Assembly (NCBI GenBank): GCA_902651635.1
Contig: CACRSC010001923.1
Coordinates: 304,615 to 363,911 of the forward strand
DNA from: Mastigamoeba balamuthi
Taxonomy: Eukaryota > Evosea > Mastigamoebida > Mastigamoebidae
Direction of reading: 5' to 3'
Length of the DNA stretch: 59,297 nt
The notes beneath the pieces were generated by a model. The model was not told where the DNA came from, did not search any database, and saw only the letters and a program-made list of their open reading frames with translations. A program made the position numbers and the translations under genes. Positions 20,652 to 32,609 of the stretch are shown in pieces (position 1 is the stretch's first letter; every line of letters begins with the position of its first letter).

Positions 20652-21486
20652 ATGTCGCAGCCCGCAGCCATCGCCCTCCTCGCCAGCGCCCGCAACGACG
20701 CCAACGACAACGGCAACGACATCGCTCTGCACGCTGATGGCAGCAGCAAGCTGACAGAGTACTCGTTCGACATGGAGCAGCGCCAGCTGGGCGACGAGGA
20801 CGACTGCCGCAGCCTATGCTGGAGCAGGCGCTGCGCCGTCACGCTCTGCTCCACCGTCGCCGTCGTCGTGGCCACGTCGGCAGCCGTGGGCCTCACGTAC
20901 GGCTGCCTGGTGGCCCACATGCTGAGCACCGTGGCCTTCGACATCGACTCGATGCAGGTGCTCTCCCTCTCTTCAACGAAACACGTAACTGGCATCCGCT
21001 GAGTCACGGCGTTGCGAGAAACCGCCCAAAGGACGGCGCAGTTGTCATGCGCTCTTCTATCTGCGCTATGCGGGGGACCAAATCTTTTCAACACTCCAGA
21101 TCGAGCGGCTGCACGAGGACAACGCGAGCTGGTCGGCCGGGGTGCAGCTGACGCTGTGGTGCAACACGTCTGGGGTGGGCTCCACCGTGCGTGTGTCGCA
21201 CGCCAGAGTCAGGGCGTTCCTGGATGGCGAGGACGTCGGCACGGGCGAGTTCGGGCCGATCACGATCGACCCCAACACGCATATGAGGTTCTCGGGGGCT
21301 GTGGAGGTCAGCAACAGGCCGATCGCCGGTGCGCAGCTGGCCAGCAAGCTCCAGGCAGGCGAGGCGGTCAAGGTCACCGCTGACATCGAGCAGGTGACGA
21401 TCTGGGGCGTCCGCACGCAGCTTTCCAGGCGAGTGAGAGTCGTGAGCAAAGTGATCGGCAAACGAGCAGCAGAGGAGCTGTTCTGA
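20652..21486 (+). CDS. LEA2-like membrane protein, copy 2
   Basis: Exons 20652-20957 and 21100-21486 give 230 residues. I chose the ATG giving MSQPAAIALLASARND, since that N-terminus is preserved in the relic at 35830-35940. About 65 residues precede the membrane helix (TVAVVVATSAAVGLTYGCLV), a longer cytosolic part than in copy 1. The beta domain (NASWSAGVQLTLWCNT, FGPITIDPNTHMRFSGAVEV) aligns well with copies 1 and 3. The intron is 142 bp and begins GTGCTC. Confidence 0.7.
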
Positions 21487-22329
21487 TGTCAAATGTACTT
21501 GTATATCGCAATACGGGAGTTGCTTCACTGGCTTTCATTGTCGTGCGCCCTACCACTACGGTAACAGTTCTCCTGCGGATCGCGTGTTCCGGTACCTCAT
21601 GGTCCTTATGCCCGCAGTTGAACTCCGCCCCTTGAAGAGCCAGTTTGACGGTTGCTTGTTGCTCACGGAAAGACCGTTATCCACACGCAGCGACGTACCC
21701 AGAACGCGCGAGCACAAGGAACTGTGTTTCTGGCATTCTCTCGGGGAGGGGAACCATGCAATACCTCTGGGTTTGGGAAAAGGGAGGAGTGCTAATAGGG
21801 AATGCCTGTGTGCTTCAGGCACTTCCCAATATTGTAGCTATTTCAGCCAACCAACACTTGGCAGCGATTCCCGGAATCGCTTTACTGAAACAGCTAACAC
21901 ACAACCAGTGTGTAGCACCCCTGTGGCAGATAGCCACCGTGCCCCCTGAACCCGATCCAACCCAAGTCTGATTCCTCTGTTCTGCCTGAACCTGCTGCAC
22001 AGAGTTAGCATGGATTGTGACCATGCAACCTGTGGTCCTGGTGCAACCCAATGAAATGGGTAAGAACATGAGCAGGCTGGGTCCTGTATGACCCTACAAC
22101 ATGTTATACGTCTAAAACCTATGCAGGCGTGGAGCCACTGCTGCCACCCCTTTTGGTGCCTGAAGGCTCACTCTGTGTGTGTACAGCCTAAGCGATTTGA
22201 GTGATCACCACCGTCCAAATCGCAACAGGGTGTACTCATCATAGCCTGCTGCCAGGAGGTCTGAACACCTCCCATGGCGAAAGCCATGAAACCGGGCTTG
22301 CCTGCCCCATGCTTTCTACAGTTGAGCAT
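21487..22329. other. LEA2 3' flank and unassigned spacer
   Basis: 21487-21720 is repeated at 36320-36560 behind the LEA2 relic. From 21720 to 22330 I see only short frames without domains. Confidence 0.5.
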
Positions 22330-22890
22330 TCACGAACCAGGAGCGTACTGCATCATGGCCAAATGCCCCAATTTCAGAGCCCAAATTACCTGAGCTCGAA
22401 GCTCCTTATCAAAGAGCTCTGCTGGGAACAGCACTGTGGTGCCCACACCCATGGTGTCTGTCTTTGAACGTGCCAGATGAAGCCTGAAGCAACCACCCTG
22501 CCCTTGAGTGATGGATGAGATACCTGTCCATACATCCAGATCCTCTGACCAGCATAGCAGAAAACCATATCCAAAAATAGCAAGTGCTGCCACTGTCTCG
22601 GTCAGCTGGTGCTTGTTCAGAGCCACTAGCAGGCGACCCCATGTCAATGGCCATGTGCGCATGAACTGTGCTTGCCGCGAGACATTTCGATACCCCTTCA
22701 GGGCCATACGAAATGCTGGTGACTGTGATACCAGTGCCTTACCACCATTCATAGTCTTCTCGCAGTATACCAGCCAGTTACGCACCTTATTAACAGACTC
22801 GAAGTTGACAGAGGCATCCATGCAGTCCTCCAGGAAATGGTCCAGTAGCTCGAGAGACAGAGTCTCTGTACTGTTATCATACCACCGCAT
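22330..22890 (-). pseudogene. Tyrosine-recombinase-like frame of the retroelement
   Basis: This 186-residue frame includes FRLHLARSKTDTMGVGTTVL, matching the SKTD..G.G beta-hairpin region that carries the catalytic lysine in DIRS recombinases. The catalytic Arg of the first box is not evident (GYGFLLCWSEDLDVW occupies that place), and the C-terminal H-x-x-R and Tyr part is missing or in another frame. It is likely a dead recombinase. Confidence 0.5.
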
Positions 22891-23149
22891 GAAGAAGCGT
22901 CTGCCTGCTTCATAAGTCCTTCTGGTATTCCGTGCCCGAGAGCATCGTCACAGATCTGCTGCTGACCAATGTTTTCCCCCTGGATACGGGTAGTGCTTTG
23001 CTACTCTTCCAGTGTCCTCTCCCCTCTCTAGGAGAAGGGAACTATTTCCATCTGTAAGATGAAAGCACTAATTCCAGAAGCCCAAAGAGGAGAAGAGAAA
23101 CTCTTCCTCTTCATACACCCGAACAATGTCTTATTTATCAGTGGGCCAA

Positions 23150-23551
23150 TCAATCACCCTCACTCTTCCTACCCGAGTAGGGCTGATAATAGAACGGGCC
23201 TCCTGCTGCCTTGAGCTGTAGAGTCCATGGGCTGCGAGCCACATAACCTCTATACACATCCCAGTCCAGTGGCAGGACAACAGCTCTCCATTGCCTCTCA
23301 GTAAGGGCACGCAACACCTTTGGGAGCAGGGTCCATGGTGGATTGCACCAGAACACCTCTTCACTGAGGTCAGATGCAAAGAAATTGTCCTGCCATGCTC
23401 CTGGCCGTGGGGTGCGCGCCACAAACTTCGGAAGGCATGTGGCTGTTCGAGATGCGAATGCACCCACTGTCATGGGTGGCCTTCCCTGCCATTTCCACTC
23501 ACACTCAATGGTGCGGAAAATGTGCGGCAGAAGGCACCATTCTCGTTCCAT
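23150..23551 (-). pseudogene. RNase H-like tail of the retroelement
   Basis: The frame reads GAFASRTATCLPKFVART, a gap, then FWCNPPWTLLPKVL. This resembles the C-terminal region shared by DIRS and related elements (DxFAS..N..L..F….P). The usual Asp of DxFAS is replaced by Gly. Confidence in the exact domain is moderate. Confidence 0.5.
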
Positions 23552-23789
23552 TTCAGTACGAGTGAGGCCATCAGTGAATGCATTTGCCTCGGATGGGATC
23601 CAAAAGACCCCCCCAGGAGGTGTGCCTCGTTTTCCAACAGCCAGCAGGTCAGCACCAACACGTCCTCTCCCCTTTCTTAGATATCAGATGGGTATATCCA
23701 CGAGGTCTTCTGGAATACCCACCCAACTTAGTAATCAATGCCAGCATGCGCCCCTTGAGGCCTTCAGCCTCACGAAGATCCGTGCCTGC

Positions 23790-24434
23790 TCACAGCACGA
23801 AATCATGAATGTAGAGAATGAGTATCATTCCCTCTCGGCGCAGGCACAGCCGTATCAACTGAGTCATTCGCGTAAACCACGGGGTGCAGATCACAGCCCA
23901 AAGAAGAGGCATGTCCAATAGAACACAATGCCCTTCCAGTGGAAACACACAAATGGGGCATCCTCGGGGCGCAGGGGCACGTGATGGTACCCACTGCGAA
24001 GATCGACTTTGATCATGTACTCCTGACATTGCAACAGGGGAAGTATGTCTGAGAGCCTCCACCCTCCCTGTGCCATCAGCCAGGTTTCCATATCGAAAGT
24101 CAAAGCAGAGGCGTTTCTTCCCATCTGTGTCTGCAACATGAAGTCCACAGATAACACGAGGCCAGCCATACTGTGCCACCACCTTCATGGTGTATGGCTG
24201 TATTGCTCCTATGGCTCGCAGAGCCTCAATCTCTGCTGAGACCCTTATCTCGTGTTCAAAGCATGATGGTGCATTCAGAAATGCAGCTGGTACCAGGTAA
24301 TCCAGCTCATTTCGAAAGGGAATTCCATTCCGCAGCCATTGTGCAGCCTCAGGGTCTTCATCCTCAAAGAGGTTTGCAAATGCCCGGAGACGATCTGCTG
24401 CAGGTCGTGATTCTCCCTCTGCATACATCATCAA
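23790..24434 (-). pseudogene. Reverse transcriptase, inactivated
   Basis: Recognisable pieces include KRLCFDFRYGN, DLRSGYHHVPLRPEDAPFVC and LYIHDFV. They lie in two alternating frames, so the gene is shifted at least twice. In the last motif the conserved Y-x-D-D box reads YIHD, so one of the two catalytic aspartates is a histidine (GAT to CAT). The copy cannot be active. Confidence 0.75.
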
Positions 24435-24719
24435 CTCTGGATGTCCTCACTGCACATCATTATGTGGTTCTGCTCGTGGTGGCAGTGGTTAGGGTTGATG
24501 CAAAGCAAACAACTCAAACAGCTGTTCTGCTTTCATCTGCCTGCCATACAGTGTGGCTCCCAGATAATTATCCTGAAAAGCCTGCACTGCTTCGGCCCTC
24601 TGGAGGGGAAGTGGGAATGCTCTGATGCACACAGACAAGAAGAATCCCACATACATGTATGTAGTGAAAGCTACCTTGTTCCAGCGTCTGTACCTCCTCC
24701 CCTCCCCCTCGAGTCAATC

Positions 24720-26558
24720 ATCCTTTGGTGCCCCAGCATCACAGTTGGCAGCACGATGACCCAGCTTGCCGCACTTGAAGCAGTTCCCTTCGAACTTCCT
24801 TCATGTTGTGTGCCAGCAGTCTTCTGGTGGCGGTGTGCTTTGCCTGCACGAGAGCACTTGGCTCTCTTCCCCACCTTGTCATCCTTATGGTGCAGGGCTT
24901 TCTCAAGAGCCCCTGCTGCCTTCAAGGCATCCATAAACTCGGGATCGACCAGTGTAATGGCCAAGGTGTCTGCCTTGGCCACCAACTCCCTGAGCTTATT
25001 CTTTTCACCGAGCACTCTGGTGATTCTGGCAATCTCCCGCATTGTCAGATACAACTGACGGACATTGGGATCATTCAGAATCTGCTCGCGTGAATAGTGA
25101 CCCTGCTGGAAGAATGTCCCGTTCTTCACAGCTGCCTCATACTTGGCAGTTACCCGCTGGAACCAGGCCTTCTCTGGCCACTCATCGGGCATTGACTTCC
25201 ATAGTCGAAAGGTGCGTGGGTCGAATCTCATGCCATTCACTGGCACAAACATTCCGTCCCCCACCACCTTATGCCCACTATTCTTGACCACGAGGTACGC
25301 ACTCGTGTCATCGGGACCCTCTGAGCCCCCAGTGGTGCTTGCACCTCCCGCACCCGCAGGCCGTGAGGAGGCCAGAGCAACCGAGCCTGGTGGTGCCCAT
25401 GGGTCCAGGGAGGGGCCCCAAGCTGCATCAGCAGCTGGGCTCAACACTCCCACCGTACCCCATGGTGCTACTACTGTAGTCGCCATTGGAATATCTCGAG
25501 CACGAGGCACCTGCACTGCAGCCAATGAAACAGGGCCTCGATTGCTCATGGTGTTGAAGAAGTTGGGGGGGAGCCCCATGCCCACCACCCCTGGGGTTGA
25601 TGCTACGTACCCCGTGTTGTCGGCGAATGCACTCGTGATCTTGTATGCCATGCTGGATGACGTTCCCAGCAGCCCTGTCAGCAGGAGTGCGTTCTGCATG
25701 ACCGTCTGTGGAGTTCCCAGGACCCGCAGTATGTCGTAGATGTGTGCATCGGAGGTTGCAAGGGCTTGCAGCAGTGTGCAAGCTGCCCATGGGTCCATCC
25801 TCAGGGTGGCTGCCCTCAGATGGATGGGCATGCGCTTGAGCTGCTGCTGCATGACCGGCTCCCGAATGAGGTCCAGGATGCCCCCTTCTGGACCTACTCG
25901 CCCTGCGCCACTGGTCACTTCAGGGGGCGCCCTCCCGAGGTGGCTCGTCCTGCAGTCCTTCTTGGTGTGCTGGGTGTCCTGCCCCCCGTCCTTGTCATAA
26001 TCGGGTGGGTCCTTCGTCCTCTGTCCCGTCGTCCTTGGCCCCGTCGTCCTCGGTCCCATCATGCTCGGTCCCGTCGTCCTCGGTCCTGTCATCCTCAGTA
26101 CTGTTGTCCTTGATCCCATCATCCTCGGTCCCATTGTCAGTGCTCCCTCTGCTGTCCATAGTGACATTGTCATCACTCCCACCTTGCCCAGCCTGCTCCG
26201 GTGCGAGGTCGTGTACGAATTCCGTGTAGGCAAAAACCACTTGCGCGAAGTCCATAGCCCAGTCATCGGGGTCCTCTAGAAGGGCCCGCACGATTCCTGC
26301 CTTCGTGCGTGGTGGCTGGAGACCACGAGCCTGGCATAAGTCGTGGAGCACCTGGCACGGGACCAGGAGAAGGGTGCGCCGTATTTCTTCTGGTGACCCA
26401 CGAATAAACACGTCCACGGTTTGGCGATGTGCAAGCCAACTGCACAACAATCCCTTGGAAAGCTGCACAGTCCAGGGAATCTCGTTGGGCTCAGCTATAG
26501 GTGGCTGGGATGGGGTAATGAACGGGCTGGGTGTGGCGAAGGAAGGGCCGAAAGGCAC
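24720..26558 (-). pseudogene. Gag-like protein with SAP-like and zinc-knuckle motifs
   Basis: The first frame (26558-25995) contains a SAP-like helix pair (EIRRTLLLVPCQVLHDLCQA, then TKAGIVRALLED) and ends in acidic repeats TEDDG/KDDGTEDEG. The main capsid-like part continues in a second frame (LIREPVMQQQLKRMPIHLRA through RVTAKYEAAVKNGTFF). Near 24790-24730 a third frame carries CFKCGKLGHRAANC, a CCHC knuckle with the spacing C-x2-C-x4-H-x4-C. At least two frame changes are therefore needed. They look like decay, although one at the acidic repeat lies where both frames are open. Confidence 0.65.
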
Positions 26559-26628
26559 AGTGTCGGAATAACCAACAAACTCAAAAGAGTCGTGCCTGAC
26601 ATCAGCACTCCCAACCGCCTTCCCTCAG

Positions 26629-26830
26629 ATATGTCTTTGCAGCCAAACGTACCATTTTACCAGTTTCATGAAAAAACACTAAAAAGTGAAAAAGTCATTT
26701 TAAAACGACTTTTTGAAAAAAAGCAAAAGTAAAAGTCGTTTTTAAAAGGACATTTAAAGGAATTGTGAAAAATAAGTCAAAGTATGGTTGAAAATAATGA
26801 AAAGATAGCTAATAAAATACGTTTTATAAA
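26629..26830. mobile_element. Solo end of the TATGTCTTTGCAG transposon family
   Basis: The terminal sequence is nearly identical to the right end of the transposon at 12515-14490, read in reverse, and similarity continues about 200 bp through GTCAAAGTATGG. No partner end in the correct orientation was found within the window. The element is either truncated or very long and internally rearranged. Confidence 0.7.
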
Positions 26831-28135
26831 TAGGGAAAAAAAGACTAAAACAGAGCAATCTAAACATATGAACTGCAATATACAACCACAATTTGTGGGT
26901 CAGTGAACTATTATTGCTTTCAGTTGACATATGTGAATAAGAGATGAGAAGAGGCATTGCAATTATATCTACTGTGGGCCGTAGGCTCAACAGAGGAGAG
27001 ACAAGAGCAATCCTTCAAGTCTGCAATGAGCCGGGAAATCTCAGCGCAGATTTCTGTGATGGCAGCTGCTGATGTGGTTGCTTCTCTTTTGAAGAGAACA
27101 GCCCCAACAGCACATGGCGGCTCTCTCTTCTTCCCCGTCCCTGCCTCGTTTTTGCTTTTTCAAAAGCAAAAACTTGGTTGGTTGAGGACGTGGCAGCAGT
27201 GATGGAAGTCTTCCTACTTCTGCTCCAGAGCTGGGCAGCGCGACTGGGTTCAGCTGTGGCCTCGAGCCCCCACCAGTTGGCACCCCAGTCTCAAAGCACC
27301 CCACGGTGCACTTCAGTGGCCCTGGCCCGCGAGGTTCCAGGAGGTTCCCTCTGGGGACCTCTGGGCCTGCGTGGAACTGCACAGAGGATGCAGTCGCTGA
27401 GGGGCAAAGGTGCCTCTACCCCTCAGTTCCAGTTCCCAAGGTTCTGCCAACCCACATATGACCGTGTCGCAGACACGCTGTTCCCTCCCCCCCCATGCAA
27501 GCAGACAATAAGGAGACAGCTCGGTTTCTCTTAGGCTTAGTGCTTCTTTCTGAGTATTAAGTGATCTGACCTGTTTGTTGGCACAGAGACAATTATCTTG
27601 GCAGATCAGGTTCGGACAGTCTTAGTCTTTGCTGAAGGAAACTTCTTGGCTGAGGACGGGAATTGCTTGAAAGGTGATAAATCTTCTGTAGAGCTCTGAA
27701 TTTGTCTGAAATACTTATGAGAAAAATCACCTCTGCCAGACTTTGTTCTGTCTGCTCTTTTACCAGCCTCTTCCAAGAAAAATCATTTGTTAAATATTTT
27801 ATCAAAGAATATTTAAAATGAACTATAAGCTACTTTAAGAGGCAGTAATGAACATAGCCTCTTCTGCTTCCCATATTGTAGTGAACACAATTACGTAATT
27901 TAGTTCACACTAAACATGTATTGTAAGTACACACTTCGAAATGTAGTAAATAAACAGCTTGGAAAAGTCACAAAGTACTTAAAATGAAAAATCAACAAAC
28001 AAAAGAATTAACAGAAATGATACTGTGACGAAATATGTTAGTTTCACTGTGAAACATATCTGAGAATGAGCTTTCAATGATAAAAACGTATCATTTCATT
28101 AGTATGCAGTAAAAATGTGATACTTTCATAAAAGA
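26831..28135. other. AT-rich spacer, no gene recognised
   Basis: A moderately GC-rich block at 27040-27500 is open in several frames but shows no domain. The flanks are AT-rich. Part of it may be the interior of a transposon starting at 26629. Confidence 0.35.
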
Positions 28136-29432
28136 GACTAAAGTAACAGTTCCAAATACCATGAATATACCATTTCAAAAGTGTCGCTAAAGCTACAATT
28201 CCAAAAATGTGCAGAAGTAACACTTTTGAAAAAGCTGTGCTTGTGCTGCTTCATAAAGTGTTGCTTTCGTGATACTTTCAAAACAATTGAGTAATACTTT
28301 CAAAGTGTCACGAAAGCAACAGTTCCAAATATCATGAACATGGCATTTCATAAGTATCGCGAAAGCGACAATCCCAAAAAGGTGAAGAAGTAACACTTTT
28401 GAAAAAGCTTTACTTGTACTGCTTTATAAAGTGTCGCTTTTGCAACACTTTCAAGGAAGTTGTAAGTGACAATAAAAATGAACATTATAACAAACAAGCA
28501 AATGAAATGAAATCAATTGATGAAATTTCAAATATCTATTTTTAGAATATCCTAGGAAATTGCTTTATAACTCTTTAATTGGCTTGCCTCCATAGTTCTT
28601 GGTGTTCTTCTGGGCTGTGCCCTGCTCCAAAAAGTCTGTCTTCTTACTGCTTGTCTATGTGAGTAAAAAAAAATAGTTACTTTAATAGCAGTGGTGCAAT
28701 GCAGAATGCACAAATACAAATACAAATATAATATAATTATATTTCTAAATATCATAATATTTGGATATTAGAAAATATCTTTTATTTTAGATTTTCAAAG
28801 GATCTTTTTGATACTATATTGGCACATTCACAGATTATGCTATACATTCTGCCTGAAAACTCACAGTTACAGCTTAATGACCCCCAGTGCTAGCTTCGAG
28901 ACCAGTTCCCTTATTTTATGAGCAATCTGCTCTGTCTGGTGATATTCAGCTTCTGAAGGAACTTTTCTTAGTGCTATTTCTGGTACAGAGTCTCTAAGCA
29001 TAGACATTGTCTTTGGATATTCTAAAAATAGAATATTTGAAATTTCATCAATTGATTTCATTTCATTTGCTTGTTTGTTATAATGTTCATTTTTATTGTC
29101 ACTCACAACTTCCTTGAAAGTGTCACGAAAACGATACTTTATGAAGTAGTACAAGCAAAGCTTTTTTTAAAGTGTTACATCTTCACTTTTTGGAATTGTC
29201 GCTTTCGCGATACTTATGAAATGCCATGTTCATGATATTTGGAACTGCTGCTTTCGCGACACTTTGAAAGTATTACTCAATCTTTTTGAAAGTGTCACAA
29301 AAGCGACACTTTGTGAAGCAGCACAAGCACAGCTTTTTCAAAAGTGTTACTTCTTCGCCTTTTTGGAATTGTAGCTTTCGTGACACTTTTGAAATATCAT
29401 GTTCATGACATTTGGATTGTCACTTTTACTAC
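28136..29432. mobile_element. Foldback element: two ~418-bp inverted arms around a 460-bp core
   Basis: The left arm, about 28136-28554, is the imperfect reverse complement of the right arm, about 29015-29432. Each arm contains two diverged copies of an internal unit with CAATTCCAAAAA…GTAACACTTTTGAAAAAGCT and CGCGAAAGCGAC. A minus-strand frame (29154-28867, 95 residues) starts in the right arm and ends in the core; the left arm mirrors its first part. No transposase motif is visible. The motif TATCGCGAAAGCGACA also occurs in the MITE at 57793-58119. Confidence 0.7.
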
Positions 29433-31129
29433 ATTATAAAAGTGCTACTAACTTAATACAGTGCCCATCAAAACGACCTCCCTGGTCACATTTTTCGTTT
29501 GTGAATTGCAATTCCAATTTTGTAGACAGGTTCGAAGAGAGCTATGAGAATGCTGATCCCTAGTATTAATAATGTCTTCATTGCTCTTTTTCACTTGCTG
29601 CAAACAGCAAGGAACAGAATTCACACAATATTATGATACTCTCAACTTCAAGCCTCTTCCACTAAGAGCAAACGATGTATACCAATTGATTGCTATTTCT
29701 AGGATCTCTCATCGAAATTCAAGCCTATAGAAGTCCTGAAACATTATCAATTAGTTTTTGATCAGGACTGCATGCTGGTAGTGAGATGCAGATATCCTTA
29801 TGTTCTCTCTTTACTTCATATAAAATCTGACTGCAATGTGACGAGATATTGTTCTCCTGCAAAGACCAATATCTGATTCTCTTTCCAAAAGAACATTCTA
29901 GACAAAGGAAGTAGTAGTGTATATAAATGTGGCACATTCCAACTTCAGTGAGTTTTTCTGTGAAAATTTATTAGTGTCCAAATTTTTAGTAGAAAACCAG
30001 TCCCACACATTCAACTTGCCTGCAAATTTCAAAGACCTTTACACAAACCGGGCTTCTTTGCAATGCCAGACCTTTCGTGTTCATCTACCAATACAAAATG
30101 TTGCCTCTTCTATTTAAAGAACACTATTGCAATTTCTTTTCTGGTTCTCCTTAGCAAATTGCAATCGTCTTTTCCCATGCTCCATGGTGAGTAGTGATTT
30201 CAAACTTGACTGACATATTCTAGGTCTACTTCTTTTGTTCTGAGCTGAACTGTTAATAGTAATACCTGAATACTCTGATATTTGAGTATGACTGGTATTT
30301 GACGTGATTCATGCAAAACAGATTTCTGTATCTTATAAAGTTACTTTTTGTTCTAACTCTGTGTGATTACTCTCCTTCCTCCATGTGGGCCTGGCCAGTC
30401 ACAGGAGCCAGTATCCTACTAATGCCTTGCTATTTTTGTATCTACTTCAACATACTTTGCAGCTGTAGTAACGGCTATATGCAGGCCCTTCACGTGAACC
30501 AGAACAAACCACAATACTCTAATGAGAGAACCATTTTTAGTTCTGAGCAATTATCTGTGAGAAATATCGAAATTGGAATATAAAATTCATAAGGGATCAG
30601 CATTTATAATTCTATATCCAATTTCCAAAATTAATTCCATTTTTCATATTGAGATTCAAAGCACTGACCAGGGAGCTCGTTTTGATGCAGACTGTATTTT
30701 CTAAAGTGGCATAATGGTGCCATTTGATATAATGAACTTCTGCATCTTTTTGAGTTATTGAGAAGTAGTCAGAAATGAACAACAGATTTTGCCATGTATT
30801 GTGTTCTTATTACGAACATTGAACTGGACATGTTTACGAACTGATGAGATTTTCTATCAATTACCTCTGTCTATAAATGCAGTTATGGTTTTATGTTACT
30901 AGAACAGAAAATGCAAGAGAAAATTATAATTATCATACCAGCATAATTCACATCCATAAACAGGAATAGCATATGTCGGTATTTGGTAAATGTGTCTTAT
31001 TTTCCCTTTGGCTATCAAATTGTTCATAGAAGAACAGAACAAAACTGATGCACATTGTTCCAATAATCTTGATAGTAAACTAGCATAACACACTACACAC
31101 TTTCATCTTTTTTGTCTTTATTAATCAGG
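29433..31129. other. AT-rich spacer, no gene recognised
   Basis: Frames are short, on both strands, and without domains. No tRNA or other RNA gene was seen. Confidence 0.4.
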
Positions 31130-31490
31130 TAAAATAGCAGAACCCCTTTCTGTTTTCATAGTATCATACACATTTCAGCAGAACTACACATCAGCATTTC
31201 TTCCTCAAGATGTGCACTCATTTGGACTGAATGCACTCATACACCTTTTTTATCTACATGACAGAGCATTTTTCTATTACAGCACATCCATTTATCAAGG
31301 CTCTCTATCGCGATCTCTATTATGGTCCTGCAGGTACAGGCTTTTCTCATGCAGTAATCCATTGTCTGGTTATCTGCTGTTTGGCCTGCTATTCATTGTC
31401 AGTCTGACATATCAGGTACATATTCCATTCATGCACCAATTGTATGTTCATGGTCATTCTTTTCAGCAAATTCAGATGTAGCTGATCCCC
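31130..31490 (+). mobile_element. Rearranged fragment related to the 12515-14490 transposon
   Basis: 31136-31260 matches the reverse complement of 13225-13201 joined directly to 12898-12790, so it lacks the rDNA-bearing insertion of the other copy. 31350-31485 matches the reverse complement of about 13530-13400 (FIVSLTYQVHIPFMHQLY against FNFSVTFQEHVPFMGQLY). The order of the two blocks differs from the full element, showing rearrangement. Confidence 0.6.
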
Positions 31491-32609
31491 TTTTTTATTG
31501 CTGAACTGGCTGCTGTAAAAAACAGAATAAGTGATGCACATAATGTGCATAATGTGCAACACTTGTGAAACACTTGTGCATCATGCTCTGATGGCAGCCA
31601 CTGTGCCGCCTCACCTGCCACTCGTGCTTGTTCTTCTTGTCCGCACGGTTGCCTGTACTTCGTCATCAGCATGCTGCTGCTGGCATTTCAACCACAGCTC
31701 CTCCCTGAGCTGCTCCAGTGACGTTTTTCTGTCAGTTATCGCAGGAAAAACGGATGTGCAGGGGTGGTGAAAAAATGCACTGTCATTTGACCCTGTATGC
31801 AGGACATCAATGATGGTGGCAATCACACTGCCACTGATGTCTAATGGTGCTGCTGGTGCAGAACATGGCACAGAAAGAGGTTATGGTGGGGCCAAACCAC
31901 CAGTTTGTGATCCTGTTGTTGTGAATGGCCTCAATAACTACAAGCAAGCTGTCCTTGTACACCATCAGCAAAGACTGCTGAGGCAGCACCCCCCGTTTCC
32001 AGGGGCACCCACACCTGTGAAAAACGGGGCGGGGCAGGGAAAAATTGTGAAAGAGGGATTAAGCGGACTCAAGGAGAAGGAAGGGGGGAGCAGGGGAGGG
32101 AGCACACACCTTTAGGTCCTTTGAGTCATGCCACATGACCGGCAGTGCCCAGGCATGGAGCTGCTGGTCAGTTGTCTCCCACTTCAATTTTGGACTGTAC
32201 AGCACAGCCATGTACTTGGCGACAGCCCACACCAGAGTGTGGAGGCTGTTGCCTTTCCAAGGCCGTGCTGCTGCAGCTGGGAAGGATGGCATGGCGCGCA
32301 CAGGCGGGGGCGGGGGGGCGGAAGGGGGGACCACAGACATGCGTGACTATTGTCCGATAATGCAAGGGGGAGTAGAGAGTGTTTTTAAGGTGTCAGAAAA
32401 AAATTAGGCTAAGTGCGTTCTCGCTCCAAACGTTTTTCAGGGAAAAAATCGAGAAAACGGCAACGTCACATCACGTCAATTGTGTCCTGCACTGCATGTG
32501 TATAAACGCATTTTGCGCTTGTAGCTCATTCATTCAATCGCTATATACACATTCAGCACATACATTGCCACACATGCTGCACTTGCCAAAAACCCAGCCA
32601 ACCAACATG
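31491..32609. other. No intact gene recognised
   Basis: Minus-strand frames at 31871-31611 and 31989-31807 overlap and share composition (KTSLEQLREELWLKCQQQ; YKDSLLVVIEAIHNNRITNW). They could be pieces of another transposon protein, but no family is assigned. Confidence 0.3.

Larger units (their letters stand above)
22330..26558 (-). mobile_element. Degenerate DIRS-like (tyrosine-recombinase) retroelement
   Basis: Read on the minus strand, the order is a gag-like region (26558-24720), reverse transcriptase (24434-23790), an RNase H-like tail (23551-23150) and a tyrosine-recombinase-like frame (22890-22330). This is the order found in DIRS-type elements. Every coding part carries frame changes. 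The recombinase replaces an integrase, so no long terminal repeats are expected; I did not identify the split inverted repeats that DIRS elements normally carry. Confidence 0.7.

Noticed and set aside
24441-25739. Plus-strand frames of about 200 codons
   Set aside because: Antisense to the gag and reverse transcriptase remnants, which carry recognisable motifs on the minus strand.
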